Origin: Mrakia gelida
Taxonomy: Eukaryota > Basidiomycota > Tremellomycetes > Cystofilobasidiales > Mrakiaceae
Assembly (NCBI GenBank): GCA_024345305.1
Contig: BRON01000012.1
Coordinates: forward strand, 744,001 to 808,000
DNA: 64,000 nt
Direction: 5' to 3'
Shown here: positions 33,401 through 45,528 of the stretch, one piece after another
How positions within the stretch are numbered: position 1 is the first letter of the stretch
Layout: the number at the start of each line of letters is the position of its first letter
The notes under the pieces: generated by a model
What the model was told of the DNA's origin: nothing
What the model saw: the letters and a program-made list of their open reading frames with translations, nothing else
The model's database searches: none
Program-made: the position numbers and the translations under genes

Positions 33401-34877
33401 TCGAGTTCGTCTGGGTAGCTTGAGCTTCCCTCCTCCAACTCGACTCCACCTCACTCCTAGCCTGAGGAAAGGAAGGTCTCTGCTCTGCCGTCCCTGTTCT
33501 CGTCCTCGTCGAATCGCTCCCCTCCCCAGCCGCCTTCGCCCACTCGACCTTCCATCTTCGACCGTGGACCTCCCTCCCGTGCAAGTGCTCGATAGCTCTC
33601 CCAGCGTTCCTCCTCGCCGCGTGGATGTCTCCTTCCGTAGAGAAGACGACGATGGCCCATCCCTTCCAGATCCCAGTGCTGGAGTCCTTGACGAATCGGA
33701 CGTCTCGAACGACTCCGAAGTCGGAGAAGAGGGAAGAGATGGCTGAGGGTCCTGTCGCAGGCGAGAGGTTTCCGACGAAGATTTCGCAGGGTGGAGGAGA
33801 GTATGAGGAGGAGGAAACGGTTGTTGGGATGGTTGAGGGTGAGGAGGGAGGAGGAGAGAAGGGCGAAGGAGAGGCGAAGGATTGGGTCGAGGGCGAGGCT
33901 GGGATGCTGATGGGGAGGTTTGCTCGCTGATGGCTTGGAACGAAGGGAGGTGCTTGAGCCCACCATCCTGCTGCTCCTGATGGAGACTGAGCGACAGTCG
34001 CTTCCGATAGCCAGCTTGGAACGAAGAGGCCGACGGGAGGAGGTGGAGGAGCTGAAACGAACGTCTCCCACGTCGTCGTTGCGTCGTCTCCGAGATCGAT
34101 GAGGTTTCCGATCTTGTTCGTCGATGAGGAGAAGGGTTCAGGAGGAGTAGGAGGCTTGGGACGAACGCTGAAGGGAGTTGCGTAGGGATTGAGGGAAGGC
34201 TTGAGGGATGGAGGAGGAGGAGGTGGCGAATGGAGCGATGGGTAGATGAACTCTTCTTCGTCCTCCTCCTCGACGACGACGTCTCCTTGAGGGATCGAAG
34301 CGATGTCCGAGGATCCGAAGAGTAGAGAGGAGAAGGCCGCATCGTGAGTCTGAAGCGATGAAACGAGAAGGAAGAAGAGTCAGCCACGAGGAGTAGAAGA
34401 GGAGGAGGAGCAGCGACGGTGGCAAACTCACTCGCTGCTCGTCGTCGTCTCTCACGATCTGAAGCTTCGATCTCACCTCGTTCTCGTACTTGGACGCTCT
34501 CTGAGACATCTGAGACCATAGAGAGAGAGCGTGAGCTTCCTTGATGTCGAAGAGTAGAGGAGGGAGAAGAAAGCAGAGAGGAACTGACCGTGAGCTCGAC
34601 TTCCTGCTGCCCTCTCGCTCCCTCGTTCTCGATAGACGACGAGGACGACAACGTCCTTCTTTTAGGCGGGACGAGACCCAAGGCTGAAAGGATAACAGTG
34701 TTCCTCTCCGATGGTGAAGCTGTCGTTTTGAGAGAATCCGAGATGCGACGAGGTCGAGAAGGGGAGGTGGGAGATGTCGATGGAGCTGGAGGGAAGAGGC
34801 GGCGAGTACAGCCGTTGTCAGAGGAGTTAGAATGGACCGAAAAGTTCAGGCAGCCGAGAAGACTCACGAGACTGCAT
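30470..34877 (-). CDS. Large two-RRM RNA-binding protein
   Basis: A tiny first exon (MQS, ATG at 34877) joins a Ser/Pro-rich segment. Next comes a coiled, charged exon with SKYENEVRSKLQIVRDDDEQ. RRM1 is at about 33795-33545: RNP2 EIFVGNLS, RNP1-like GWAIVVF, ending GRRWKVEWAK. A long acidic Ser/Asp/Glu linker has repeated Trp-Asp motifs. RRM2 is at about 32645-32415: RNP2 TIFVNNLSF, RNP1 SRGFGYVEF, ending RIRLELSQPR. The C-terminal half is low complexity (Gln, Ser, Pro, Gly) with a predicted coiled coil QQLQEMQFRLRQAQHQVKIE near 31400 and a terminus FREIVVKKGWQDVGW. The protein binds RNA, with probable roles in mRNA fate; no specific ortholog is recognised. It is divergent from the three-RRM gene to the right. 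Confidence 0.82.
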
Positions 34878-36228
34878 GGTCTAGGAGTAGCTGAGCGGGA
34901 AGGGAAGGGAAGGGAAGAGTCAGCTCAAAAGATGGGAAGCGAAGGTCGTTCACCTTCCCTTCCTCCTCCTGTTCGACATCTTCCAAGCTTCAGAGAGCAG
35001 GTTTTGCTCACTTCAAGACTCAGAGGCGAGACCTGAGAGAGAGTCTATCTCTAAGCTCGCGAACAGGAGAGCTGCTGGTGTTGCTTGGAAGATTAGAGCT
35101 GGTGGTTTGAGCAAAAGTCGAGAGAAGGTGAAGGGGAGATCGTGCCTGAGGCAGGTCTGCGCCGAGGGGTCGTCAGGCGAAGTCGACTTCCTTCGTTTCT
35201 CATTCCTCTCGCAGAGAGACGAGAAGAAAACCGAGCTTGGGGTGAGCTTAGGAGAGAGCGCTTGCGTTGAAGAAGGCATCCTTGAGATCGACATCGACGT
35301 TGGGAGCGAGCGGGAGCCTCGAAATTGACGGCGAAGTCGCGGTTGACTTCTCGAGCTCGGTCACGTTCTTTGAGCTAGCTTTTCTCACCTTCCAGTTCTT
35401 CTCTCCTGCTAAAAATCCCTAGATATCATTTTGGATGCGTCCGAGTCCATATCTGCGAGTTGAGAGAGCTGTTGATCTCCTGATAAGGGTCAGGGGAGGG
35501 TCTCAAAGACCTCGATCTCGTCGCGTCGCGTCTTCGCTCTCTTCCGTCCAAGAACTGCTCCCAGACGTTCAAAAAGTGCTCAAAATTCTGCCAGATCAAG
35601 CCCTGTCGTTTCCTTTCAGTCTAGCAAGACGAGAAGACGCGACTGTCAACACCAGTGTTTGGAAATTGGGACAAGTAAAAGCGAGGACCCTCGTTCTCTT
35701 GATCTCAATCCAGAGGGCAATCGAAACCTTGGTGGCTGCTCTCTTCTCTCTTCTCTCTTCCTCTGCTGGTGATGTTGTTATTTTCATTTCTTCGAGGGCA
35801 GCAGTAGATAGATCTTGATCGATTCTCAACCGTCCTGGATTTTGATCTAGTCCAGGGAAGGATTTCTGGTCTAAGCGATTGAGCCGAAACGTCCCCAGTC
35901 TCTCCGTCGGCTTGAGCTCCTTCGCTTTCACCTCGTTCCCTCCCTCCCTTCCCTCCAACTCCACCCTCCTAGGGACAGTCGATACCTTTTCCCTCCCTCC
36001 CCACCCCTCCCCCTCCTCCTCCTTCGCTCGCATCGTTTCTTCTGCATTCGCTCGTCTTTGCTTTTGCTTCGTTCGGTTTCGCACCCTTCCTTCTCTCCCG
36101 ACCTCCCTCCTTCCCTTCCCTCCCCACGGTCCCCTCCCGCCACTCCCGCTCGGTCGTTCCTCTCACCCACCTTCAACAGAGAAGCAACCCACCCTTATCT
36201 CGACTAAAGGATCACGTACTCGAGGATC
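34878..36228. promoter_or_regulatory. 1.35-kb divergent promoter shared by two RRM genes
   Basis: No gene is supported on either strand. The right end (about 35935-36175) is an extended CT-rich leader before ATG 36229. The centre around 35395-35430 and 35750-35830 is relatively AT-rich. This is the longest clean intergenic region of the window. Confidence 0.55.
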
Positions 36229-39200
36229 ATGTCTACTCAGGACTCGGTCAGCTTTGGAGGAGGAGATGCGATCAGGTTCCCTCCCGATCTCGTTCACCAT
36301 CCTCGCTCTTCCTCCTCCGTCCACTCCTTCAACCAAGGAGATCAGCAAGGGAACAGTCAGCAGCAGTATCAGCAGACTCCCTACTCTCCCTCTCCTTCAA
36401 ATCAGGACCAGCAACACTCCTCGGGATCCTCCCCAAACACTCATCATCTCGCTCCTCCCGCCGCCACCTCCACCTCTCCTTCCTCCTCCTCCCTTCCTCA
36501 GCACTTTCAGTCCAACGACTCCTCCGCCTTCCCTCCTCCTCAGCAGCAACAACAACAACAGCAGCCTAGCTCGATGAACGGACAACATCAGTCGTATGCG
36601 GATCAGCTCTTCTTTCAGCAACAGCGTCAGCAAGACCAGGCTAGGCAGGAGCACGCGACGTTCAACCCGTCCTCCAATCCACCACCATCTCATCACCCTC
36701 CTCCTCCCAACCTCTCGATCTCAATCTCGAACCCGAGCACTCCTTACACGAGCCAACACCTCTCCGCTCCCAACTCCGGAAACCATCCCGAACAACGTTC
36801 CTCACCTCCTTCGCCAGGAGGAGCGGCTTCCTCCTTCCCTCCTCAAACAGCTCCACCTCCTCCTCCTTCCCACCTTCAACAACCTCCCTACCACCGCGCC
36901 CCGGCCTCGGAACCACCTCCCTTCTCTCCCATGCCTGGCTTCCCAGCTGTCACTTCCCTCGGAGGCTACCCAACCGGAGACGGATCGAGCAACACTCTTC
37001 CCATCATCGCATCTCCTTCGTCAAACACGACCCAGGAGGAACGAGATCGGACCCTCTCCTCTTCCTCCTCGGCCGCAGGAGTCTCAGCTCAAGCAGGAGT
37101 GGGAGCGAGCTTGGGAGCTGGAAGGGAAGCTGGAGAGAAGAGGACCCTCTGGTTGGGAGATCTCGAAGCGTGGATGGACGAAGCGTACTTGAGGCAGATG
37201 GCGAGCTTGATGGGTTGGGACATCGTCGCGATCAAGGTCAGTTCACTAGCTCGTGCTTTCCTTCCTTCCTCTCGGACGCTCGTATCTTCGGAGGTTGAAG
37301 ATCTGGGTTGGCCGAGGTTGTTTCGAATGCTAGAAGGCTGTGCGAGCTCGTTTCGTAGAGCTAGCTTCGAAACGTCCCGTTCGCAGACAGGATGTGATGG
37401 GAAGGGAGGGAAGGCCCTCAGGGGTGCTCCCTCTCCTCGCCCGACCTCCTCGATTCGAACACACACTTACCATCTTCGTTTGACCTTTCTCTTCACACAG
37501 CTCATTCGACCAGCTCCTCAAAGCAATCCCAATCCGGTCATGGGAGCAGTCGTGAACAACGGCTACTGCTTCCTCACCTTCCCTGTTCGTTCTCCTCCTC
37601 CCGCTTCTCTCTCCCATCTCCCTCGCTCTCCACCTCCACCTCCTTCCTTCCCGTCCTGATCTCGTCTCATGTCCCTTCTCCTTTCTTCCCAACAGACCGC
37701 TCATCTCGCCTCTCGAATCCTCCACACCCTCACTCCAACTCCGACCAACCCTCCCATCCTCATGCCCAACTCGTCTCGACCCTTCAAAGCGAACTGGGCC
37801 TCCTCCTCCACCTCTTCGACGAACCCCGCTGCCGTCAACCCTGCTCAGATGACGGACATCCCTCCCGAGAGAGAGTACAGCATCTTCGTCGGAGATCTGG
37901 CGCCGGAGGTGGGTGAGGGAGACCTCGTCAAGCTGTTCTTGGATCCGCCGACGAGAGGAGAGGCAGAAGGAGGGCCAAGGAAGTCGTTCACGAGCACGAG
38001 GAGCGCGAAGATCATGTTGGATCCGGGAGGAGGAGGGAGTCGAGGATACGGATTCGTTCGGTGAGTCCATCAGATCTTCCTTTGTCCGCTTTCGTTTGGT
38101 TGGTCCGGTCCAAGGAGAAGCCAAACTGACTCGCATCCCTTTCCTCTTTCGCGCGACGCTCTTCAGATTCGGAGAAGAAGCAGATCAACTTCGAGCTCTC
38201 GCCGAGATGCAGGGAGTCTACTGTCTCTCGAGACCGATGCGACTCTCCCACGCTACAGCCAAGAACAAGTCAGGTCTCGGAAGTCAATCAGGAGCGTCGG
38301 TCGGAGGCAGCTCTCGAGGATCGACCCCCATCCCTCCTCCCGTTACCTACGATCATCGAGCCGGATCTCCTGCCCATCTCTCTCCTCATCACACCAACCC
38401 GAACGAGTTCGTCTCGTCGCCGCTCCAGCAGCAGCACTACAACCCGTACGAAGGTCTCTCGCCGAACGGAGGAGGAAACAGCAACGCGACCGTCTCGAGT
38501 CCGACGAGTTACGTTACCTCGCCGTCGAACAATATTTTCCCTCCTTCGTCGTCGGCTGGAAACGGGTTCGATCAGCAGCAGCAGCAACAGCAGCAACCTC
38601 AGCAGCAACAGCAGCAGGCGAACCCTCTTCCTCCTCCTCAACGACGTCTCTCGGCCAACACCATCGAGTACCTCACCCAACTCGCGGCAGCGAACGGAGG
38701 AACCCTTCCTTTCGGACCTGGAATGACCTTCCCTCCTCTTCCCATCACCAACAATCAAAACTCGTCGTCAGGAGGAGACGGAGGAGATCAACAAGGAATG
38801 CACGCCTCGTCGTCGGCGCCGTCGGTCCCCAGCCTCAACATCCCAGATTCCCACCATCCTCGACAGGCCCACTTCCACGATCAGCTCCAACAGCAGCAAA
38901 ACCAGCAGCAACGATCTCGATCTCCCTCCTCCGGCATCTCGCCCTCTTCCTCTCCCTTCCCTCCTCCCTCGTCGTCGTCGCTCGGGCAGCAAGGCTCGTC
39001 GTCGTACTTCACCGGTGGAATCCAAATCCCTTCGAACGATCGCCAGCAATACCAGCAGCAGCAGCAACAACATCAACAGCAGCAGCAACGCTCGGATTCG
39101 ATCGCGTCGATGGGTTCGCCTCTCTCTCCGACAGCCGCGCTCGATCTCAACGGTCAGGGAGGAGGAATGGGCGTCGGAGTCAACTCGACCGATCCCAACA

Positions 39201-41090
39201 ACACCACCGTCTTCGTTGGAGGTCTCAGCAGCTTGATCTCGGAGGAGACGCTCAAGACGTTCTTTACGCCCTTCGGAGAGATCACCTACGTGGGTTCTTG
39301 TTGAACGAGACGTCGAAAGTACGACTGTGAACTGACGCGCGTTTCTCTTCGTTCGTTCCCGTTGAACAGGTCAAGATCCCTCCCGGGAAAGGATGCGGAT
39401 TCGTTCAGTTCGTTAAGAAGGCCGATGCTGAGAGAGCCATTGAGCGAATGCAAGGGTTCCCCATCGGAGGAGGAAGAATTAGACTCAGTTGGGGTCGAAG
39501 TCAATGTTCGTTCGACTTTCTTTCCCGCTTGCGTCCTCTTTCGCGTTCGTCGTCACTGACCTCTCGTTCGTTTGATTCTCCTCAGACAAAGCCGCTCAAG
39601 CAGCAGCTCATGCCGCCCAACTTGGACTCGGGATCGGAGCTCTCACAGGAATCAACGGTCTCACGCCAGCTCAGGCTGCTCAGCTCGGACTCGCTCTTCA
39701 GGGACTCGGAGGACTCGGACCTGCGACGAACGGGAACCTTCTCCGACAGCTCGCTGCTGCGACGGCTACTCCTGGGTACTCGAGTCGAGGAAGCGTCGGA
39801 GGTGGAGGTGGAGGTGCTGGACTTGGAGGATTGGGTGGGTTAAACGGGTTGGGCGGAGGAGGCTTGGGATCTCCTGGGTTCGGTGGGTTGGGAGGAGGAG
39901 GAGGAGCTGGAGGAGAATTCGGTGCTGGAGCTGCTGGAGGACTTGGAGGGCTCGGGAACCTGAGTGGGTTGGCTGGGCTGAGTCCTCAGAACTTGCAGGC
40001 TTTGTTGGCTCTTGGTGGAGGAGGTTTGGCAGGAGGTGAGTTTTCTCGCGTCTTTCTCTTTCCCTGTCGTTGTCCCTCGTTGGACCGGATCCTGACCTCC
40101 GCTCTTTCTTTCTCTCTCTTCTAAGGTGCAGGAGCTCTCAACCCAGCTCTCCTCGCTCGACTCTCCGCTCAAGGAGGGCTCGCAGGCTTCGGACCCAACG
40201 ACCTCGGCGTCCCTCCCGACGGTCAACTCAACGACGGAGGAGGACTCTCGCAGAACCTCCCAGGTGTCAACAACTACAACCCCGTCGGTCAAAGCAACTT
40301 CGCTCCCTTCTCCCCGGCTCAATCTCCTATCGCCAACTCGTCGAACCTCCCTCAGAGCCACATGAACACGAACGGACTCACCCTCGACAGTTCGCGTCGC
40401 TCGGACGAGTACGGACGATTCGACGATCGTCAACAGCAGCAGCAGCAACATCAGCAGCACCGTCAGGACGACGAGATCCACGATCAGTTTTCGAGCTACT
40501 CCCAGCAAGGAGGAAGCAGCGCTCCCTCGGAACGGGACGTCTACCTCAACTCTCTCTACGCGAATGGAGGCTCCAACAACTCCACCTCTCCCACCGCCTC
40601 GACTCGAGTTCCAGGCTCCTACTCCCAATCTCACCCTTCCGCTCCCTCCCACCTTCGATCCGTCACCTCCCCAGGCTCCGAAGTCCCTCCCACCTCGCCC
40701 TTCGACCCTCACTACCGAACCACCGCCCCTCCTCTCCAAACCTCCTCGTCCTACTCCTCCGACCACTCCTCTCGCTTCTTCGGAGCCTTCTCGCCTCCTG
40801 CTACGGCTCCAGGAATGGCCGGAAGCGACTACCTCCAGCAGCAGCAGCTTGCTCCGTCGCGAGCGAGAGCCGCGTCGGCGTCGGTGCATTTGGGAGGAGG
40901 GATCCATGATCTCGTCAATGACATGGAGAGCTTGGATGTTGGGAACGGAGGAAGGGTCGGGAGTGGGAGGTCGTTTGGGTACGGGAGCTTTGGAGGAGCG
41001 GGGCTGAGGAGTCATCTGAGCGGAGGGAGGTACCAGCAGGGAGGAGCGGGAGGAGGAAGGTTTGAGGAAGGTGGTCCTCAAGGGTTGTAG
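36229..41090 (+). CDS. Three-RRM, Gln-rich RNA-binding protein (Ngr1/Nam8/TIA-1-like)
   Basis: Proteins of this family bind U-rich mRNA, control mRNA stability and splicing, and form granules. A Gln/Ser/Pro-rich N-terminus (36229-37130) precedes RRM1 (RTLWLGDLEAWMDEAYLRQM, then GYCFLTF and FKANWAS). RRM2 (37880-38240) has YSIFVGDLAPEVGEGDLVKL and RGYGFVRF, with MRLSHATAKNKS after it. A long poly-Gln linker follows. RRM3 (39205-39510) has TTVFVGGLSSLISEETL, then KGCGFVQFVKKADAERAI and GRIRLSWGRSQ. This order and spacing, with the widely separated third RRM, matches Ngr1/Nam8. A Gly/Leu-rich segment near 39800-40040 and another Gln/Ser-rich tail end at TAG 41090. At least six introns. I cannot decide between the Ngr1 and Nam8 subgroups. 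Confidence 0.88.
36541..36564 (+). repeat. CAG/CAA poly-Gln tract 1
   Basis: In-frame CAG/CAA codons encoding a Gln run in the N-terminal region of the three-RRM protein. Confidence 0.9.
38573..38617 (+). repeat. CAG/CAA poly-Gln tract 2
   Basis: Longer Gln run between RRM2 and RRM3, mixed CAG/CAA with one Pro interruption. Confidence 0.9.
39044..39089 (+). repeat. CAG/CAA poly-Gln tract 3
   Basis: Gln run with a His interruption just before RRM3, same reading frame. Confidence 0.9.
40431..40460 (+). repeat. CAG/CAA poly-Gln tract 4
   Basis: Gln/His run in the C-terminal tail of the three-RRM protein. Confidence 0.9.
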
Positions 41091-42058
41091 ATATCATCGT
41101 GGGTCCCCTTCTTGCACTATTCTCTTCTCCATACCCTTTGAATCCCACGAGCTGACGTTCGGCCTTCTCGGACGTTCGCAGATCTCGATACCACGGCAAA
41201 TCTGTCGCGTTCACGTTCGGTCGTTCTCGTTTTTTTCTCTCGCTCGCTTTCTTTCGCTTCGCCAGCTCTCACGTTAATTTACACACACTCTTCGAGCACA
41301 TCATTTACTACTGCTACTACACTTCTCACTTTGTTTTGCTTTTCTCCGCACCACCACACATCTCTTTCCCTCTTCTTGCCGGGTCGTCGTTCGCTCGCTT
41401 TTTCTCCTTCTCCTTCTTCTTTTGTTTTGTCCCCCCAACCCCTTCTTTTCTGTCTCGTTTGTTTTTGCCCTTCGTTTCGCTCTTCGTTCCTCGCTCGCTT
41501 TCTTACCTGGTCTTGCTCCACTCTCACATACACACCCACACCCACACTCGAACGACCGCCACCCCCCTCCATCTCTCCTCGCTCTTGCTTCAGCTTTCCC
41601 TCTCGTTTCCCCATAAGTATTATGCGCTGCCTCTCTCCGATTTCTTGACGTGCTCTCCTCCTCTTGCTTTCAATCTTCTACTGTAGACCCTCCCCCGCCT
41701 CCCTCTTGGTTCTACTTCGTTTTTCGTCCCGCACCTCGCTCGCTAGTCTATCTGCTGCACGCTTTCAACAAGGTCGCTGCTTGACGCCTTCTCTTTGCTT
41801 TTCTTTTGATACATACTTCGTCTTGGGTCTTCTCTCTCTCGCTTTTACTTCATGTCTGTTTTGATCCTACCGCACCACCGTCGCTCGCGAAAGAGGAAGA
41901 GCAAGGGAAGAGCGAGCTCGACGCGGGGCTCTCGTTCGAGTCTCGTTCTCTTTCCGTTCGACGATCGAAGACTTCGAACTGATCCGACCAACACGATATG
42001 TAAGATTAACGAAAGTCCGTACTAATACTACTACGAGAAACACGCGAAGCGAGCCGCT
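41091..42058. other. Convergent 3' region, pyrimidine-rich
   Basis: About 970 bases between two facing stops. The plus strand is strongly CT/T-rich (41220-41860) with a CACA-type run near 41525-41550. No coding signal is convincing. It probably contains a long 3' UTR of the RNA-binding protein gene. Confidence 0.5.
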
Positions 42059-45000
42059 CTACTGCCTCTCCCCATACGCCTCGTCGACCATCGCCCTCCA
42101 CCTCCGCTGAACGTCGATGCTCTCCCGGAAGATCTTGTACTTCACGTCCAGCAGCTTCATCTCTTGAGGTCCAGCCCCGGGCACGATTCGTTTTCCTGCG
42201 GGGGTCATGGCGACCTGGGAAAAGAACGAGAAACGAAGCGAAACGAGTCAGCAAGCTCGTACTCGTCGCGTTGACCGCACCAAACCCACCCAAACCCAAA
42301 CCTCTTCCTTCCGCCAACTCGCTGAGACTCGGGCCTCACCATAATCTCCCACAAGCTCTCCTTGTACTGCTGTCCCTCCGAAAGCACCTCCTCCATCGTA
42401 GTAATCTCCTTCGAGTTCCTCGCCTGCTGCACCTCGAAGGCGTACCGACCGAGCATGGCTGATCCTGAGACGACGGCGGCGGAGGAGGAAGGAGGGAGGA
42501 TGACGGGGACTCGACAGACGGAGGAGAGGAGGGACATGAGTCGGACGTTCTTGACTTGACCGCCTGGAAACGAACGAAGGGGAAGGAGAAGTCAGCGAAC
42601 GAGAGGAACGGAGGGAGAGGGAGAGAAGGAAGGGAGAGGGGAGCTAGACGAACCAGACATGTAGATGGAGTCGATCTTGTGACCTTTGGAGTTCATCTCT
42701 TCGAGGATGTGTCGAGTTTGAAGGGCGATGGACTGTGAGGAAAGAAAGAAGGAAGACGCGGTGAGCTTCCGCCTCGATCAGAGTCGAAGACCGAAGGAGA
42801 CTGACCTCGAGGGTGACGTTGAATTTGAGAGCGAGATCTCCGAGAGTCGAATCGAGAGCGAGTCCAGTGATCATACCTCGCATTCGGTTGTCGGCCAGAG
42901 GAGATCGGTTTCCGTGAAGCTGAGGAGCGAAGAAAAGAAAGAAAGGAGAGAGACCGTCGTTCGTCAGTCAAAGTCTCTCTCTCGTGCCTTTCCTCGAGCG
43001 GAGGTCTCGACAACTCACGTCGGGGTACTAAACGAGGCGAGAAGCAAGATCGAAGCTCGTCAGCGACTGCGTCAAAGATGAAAAAGCGAGCTCGAGCAGA
43101 CTCACCAAGTGCAGATCCCTCGTCAGATCCGTCAGGGTATCCTCTCCCCTCTCGACCCTCATCGACTCGAGCCTCTCTCCCAGCACGTCGAACATGTTCT
43201 TCCCTTCCTTCTTCGAGACCTCGACCAGCTCGGGGTAGGCGGGGTGGGTCTTGATCATGAAGTCGATGAGCTGACCGGTCGAGGATTGACCTCCCTCGTT
43301 CATCCACCAGCCGGGGAAGCTGAGACGAGACGAGACGAGAGTTCAAGAGTCGTGTCAGTGCGACGATAAGGGAAGACGAGGAGGGAGAGAGAAGAGAGTG
43401 TGAGCTCACATGGCGTTCTTGTAAGGTCCCCAAACTCCATCGACGAAGACTCCCTCGGGAGACTGCGAAACGAAAAGGAAAGGCGTCGCGTCAGCTCGAG
43501 AAAACGAGAGAGCAGCACTGGGAAGGAAGGTAAAGCTTACCTGAACGATGTGACATGTGCTCGTACCAGCGACGGCAGCGAGTCTCTTTCCAGAGTCGGC
43601 GAGAGTTGGGTGCTTCATCGTCTTGAGAGTTTCGGCTGGGTTGGGATCGTCAGCGGCAGTCGAAAGAGCAGCGGCGGTTCCGATCCATCCAGCGTCTGCG
43701 AACGAGTCAGGAGCAAAGGTGAAAGCCGGTCAGTTCGCGTCACGAAAGGTGAGACAAGGTGGACGAGGAAACGAGCGACGCGACTCACAAGCGTCGATAA
43801 CTCCACTTCCAACAGCCGTTCCCTCGAGCAAACCCAGCTCCTTCGCAGCTCGAGCACTCAGCCCGTTCCCTACTGGCAGACCAGCAGTCATAACCAAAGC
43901 CTCCTTCCCAGCTCCGAGGTAATTTCCTCCTCCAACGTGTTCGGTCGACGAGACGGTCTCTCCCGTCACTCCTCCCAACGCTCCGAGGCCACGCTCGACG
44001 AGCTCTCCGAGCCCGATCTTGGTGAGGAAGTCTGGGTTCCATCCTGGCGAGGGAGGAGTGACGGCGTCGGGAGGGATGTAGGAGAACTTGCAGACGAGGG
44101 AGTTGGAGGATCGAGCTGGCGAGGTGGTCGCTCGGAAGGTGACTTTGAGGCGAGAAGGCGAGGAGAAGAGGTGAGTAGCGTTATGCTCGAGGACTCTAGA
44201 TGTATAGAAGGGTCGAGCTCACGGTAGTCGGGCAAATCGAAGAAGTTGCATCGGTTGAAGAGCTCGGGCTTCATGTGTCGTTTGAGCCAGAGCGTTTTGG
44301 GGATTTCCATCTCGAGCTGAACCGAACAAAGCGAAGAAGAGGTCAGCGAGAGTTCCCATTTGCTCTGACAGCTGTCTGGGAGCTCAAGGAGAGCTACATC
44401 GTCGTTGATGGCCATTCTCCAGCCCGGAGGGAACGCGAGCTCGTCCATCCATCTTCGCTGCCGAAGATGAAAGGACCACACGGACTCGCCGTCAACCCGC
44501 ACGAAACCAGCATAGCACTCCCCGAGAAGACCTTCGAGCTCGTAGAGGAGAGGTAAATAAGAACTCACACTCATAGTTCCTCCAACGTACTCGAGCACCT
44601 TCGAGCCTGAAGCGTTGATGAGGTTGGCTTCCTTCTCAGCTCGATGATCTGTTCACGCCGTTCGTTTAAAGCAGAACTCGAGTCAGCGTAGTCTTCTACT
44701 ACCTCCCACCTAGCTAACTCTCGAGAGCTCGAGACAAAGAGGGGTAGAGCCAGAAAGAGGAGGAAAAACGAAACTCACCGGCCCAAAGGATGCAGGATCG
44801 ATCCTCTCCGACTTTCAGCCCAGGCAGCACCTGTCCGAGCGTCTCTCCCTTCGTAACCTCAACAGGGTTCCCCTCTCCATCCACCACAGCGAGCGAGCAG
44901 GTAGCGTCGAACCCAACTCCCTTGACATCTGCTGGGTTGACTCCACTGATTCGAAGGACGTCTTGGGAGGAGTCGACGATGGACTGCCAGATCCCACTCA

Positions 45001-45304
45001 AGCTCTGCTCGAAAACGTGGTGATCTGAAGGGTCTCGGAAGGTAGTAGTCTCGTGAACGGATTCGGCACTGTAGAAGAGAGGGAAGAGGTCAGCTCTCTA
45101 GCAGATTTGGAAGGAGAAGAAGGAGGGAGGGAGGAGAAGGACCGACATGAGGTCACCGGCGAAGGAGAGAAGAGCAGCTCGAGCAGAGCCAGTTCCGACG
45201 TCGAATCCGATGAACTACAACACGAACGAAGGGTTCAGTATACTATCTATGCTCTTGAGAAAGAACGGCGAGCTCACGTAAGGTCCAGCAGGTAGAGGCG
45301 ACAT
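42059..45304 (-). CDS. FGGY-family carbohydrate kinase (ribulokinase-like)
   Basis: FGGY kinases phosphorylate sugars or sugar alcohols with ATP. ATG at 45304 gives MSPLPAGPY, then after an intron FIGFDVGTGSARAALLSFAG, the N-terminal phosphate-binding motif. Further exons contain VKGVGFDATCSLAVVDGEGN, RSCILWADHRAEKEA (the WxDxR catalytic region), LEMEIPKTLWLKRHM, FFDLPDY, the GLPVGNGLSARAAKELGLLE block, VAGTSTCHIVQ, GVWGPYKNAM, FPGWWMNEGGQSSTGQLIDF, the C-terminal nucleotide motif IYMSGGQVKNVRLMSLLSSV, and AAVVSGSAMLGR. It ends EAYGERQ. This pattern fits the yeast YDR109C/human FGGY subgroup, proposed D-ribulokinases, better than xylulokinase or glycerol kinase. About a dozen introns. It is divergent from the small membrane protein gene. 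Confidence 0.9.
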
Positions 45305-45528
45305 TTTGAGAGGAGAAGGAGGGGAAGATGGTCGTTTGCGGTTGCGCGGAATCTCTGCCGGCGCTTTTGCCTTTCTTCCTCCCCACAGGTCAATAGGGGG
45401 AATCCGGAGCTTGAATTTTGGGTTACGAAATTGCTTGGAAAGAGGCTGAAAGCAATGGTGACAACCGAGGGAGCTTCGAAACCACCTCAAACCACCACGA
45501 GCGAGCTCGACGACGCAAACCAAACAAA

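Noticed and set aside
32567..34867. A 766-codon Ser/Arg-rich open frame on the minus strand
   Set aside because: It overlaps the two-RRM gene in another frame, has no domain and crosses splice sites of the real gene; it arises from biased codon composition.
39840..41081. A 413-codon minus-strand frame opposite the three-RRM gene
   Set aside because: Antisense of Gln/Ser/Gly-rich coding sequence, no conserved domain.
42059..45304. Calling the FGGY kinase a xylulokinase or glycerol kinase
   Set aside because: The motif set (FDVGTGSARA, FPGWWMNEGGQSSTG) fits the ribulokinase-like FGGY/YDR109C subgroup better.
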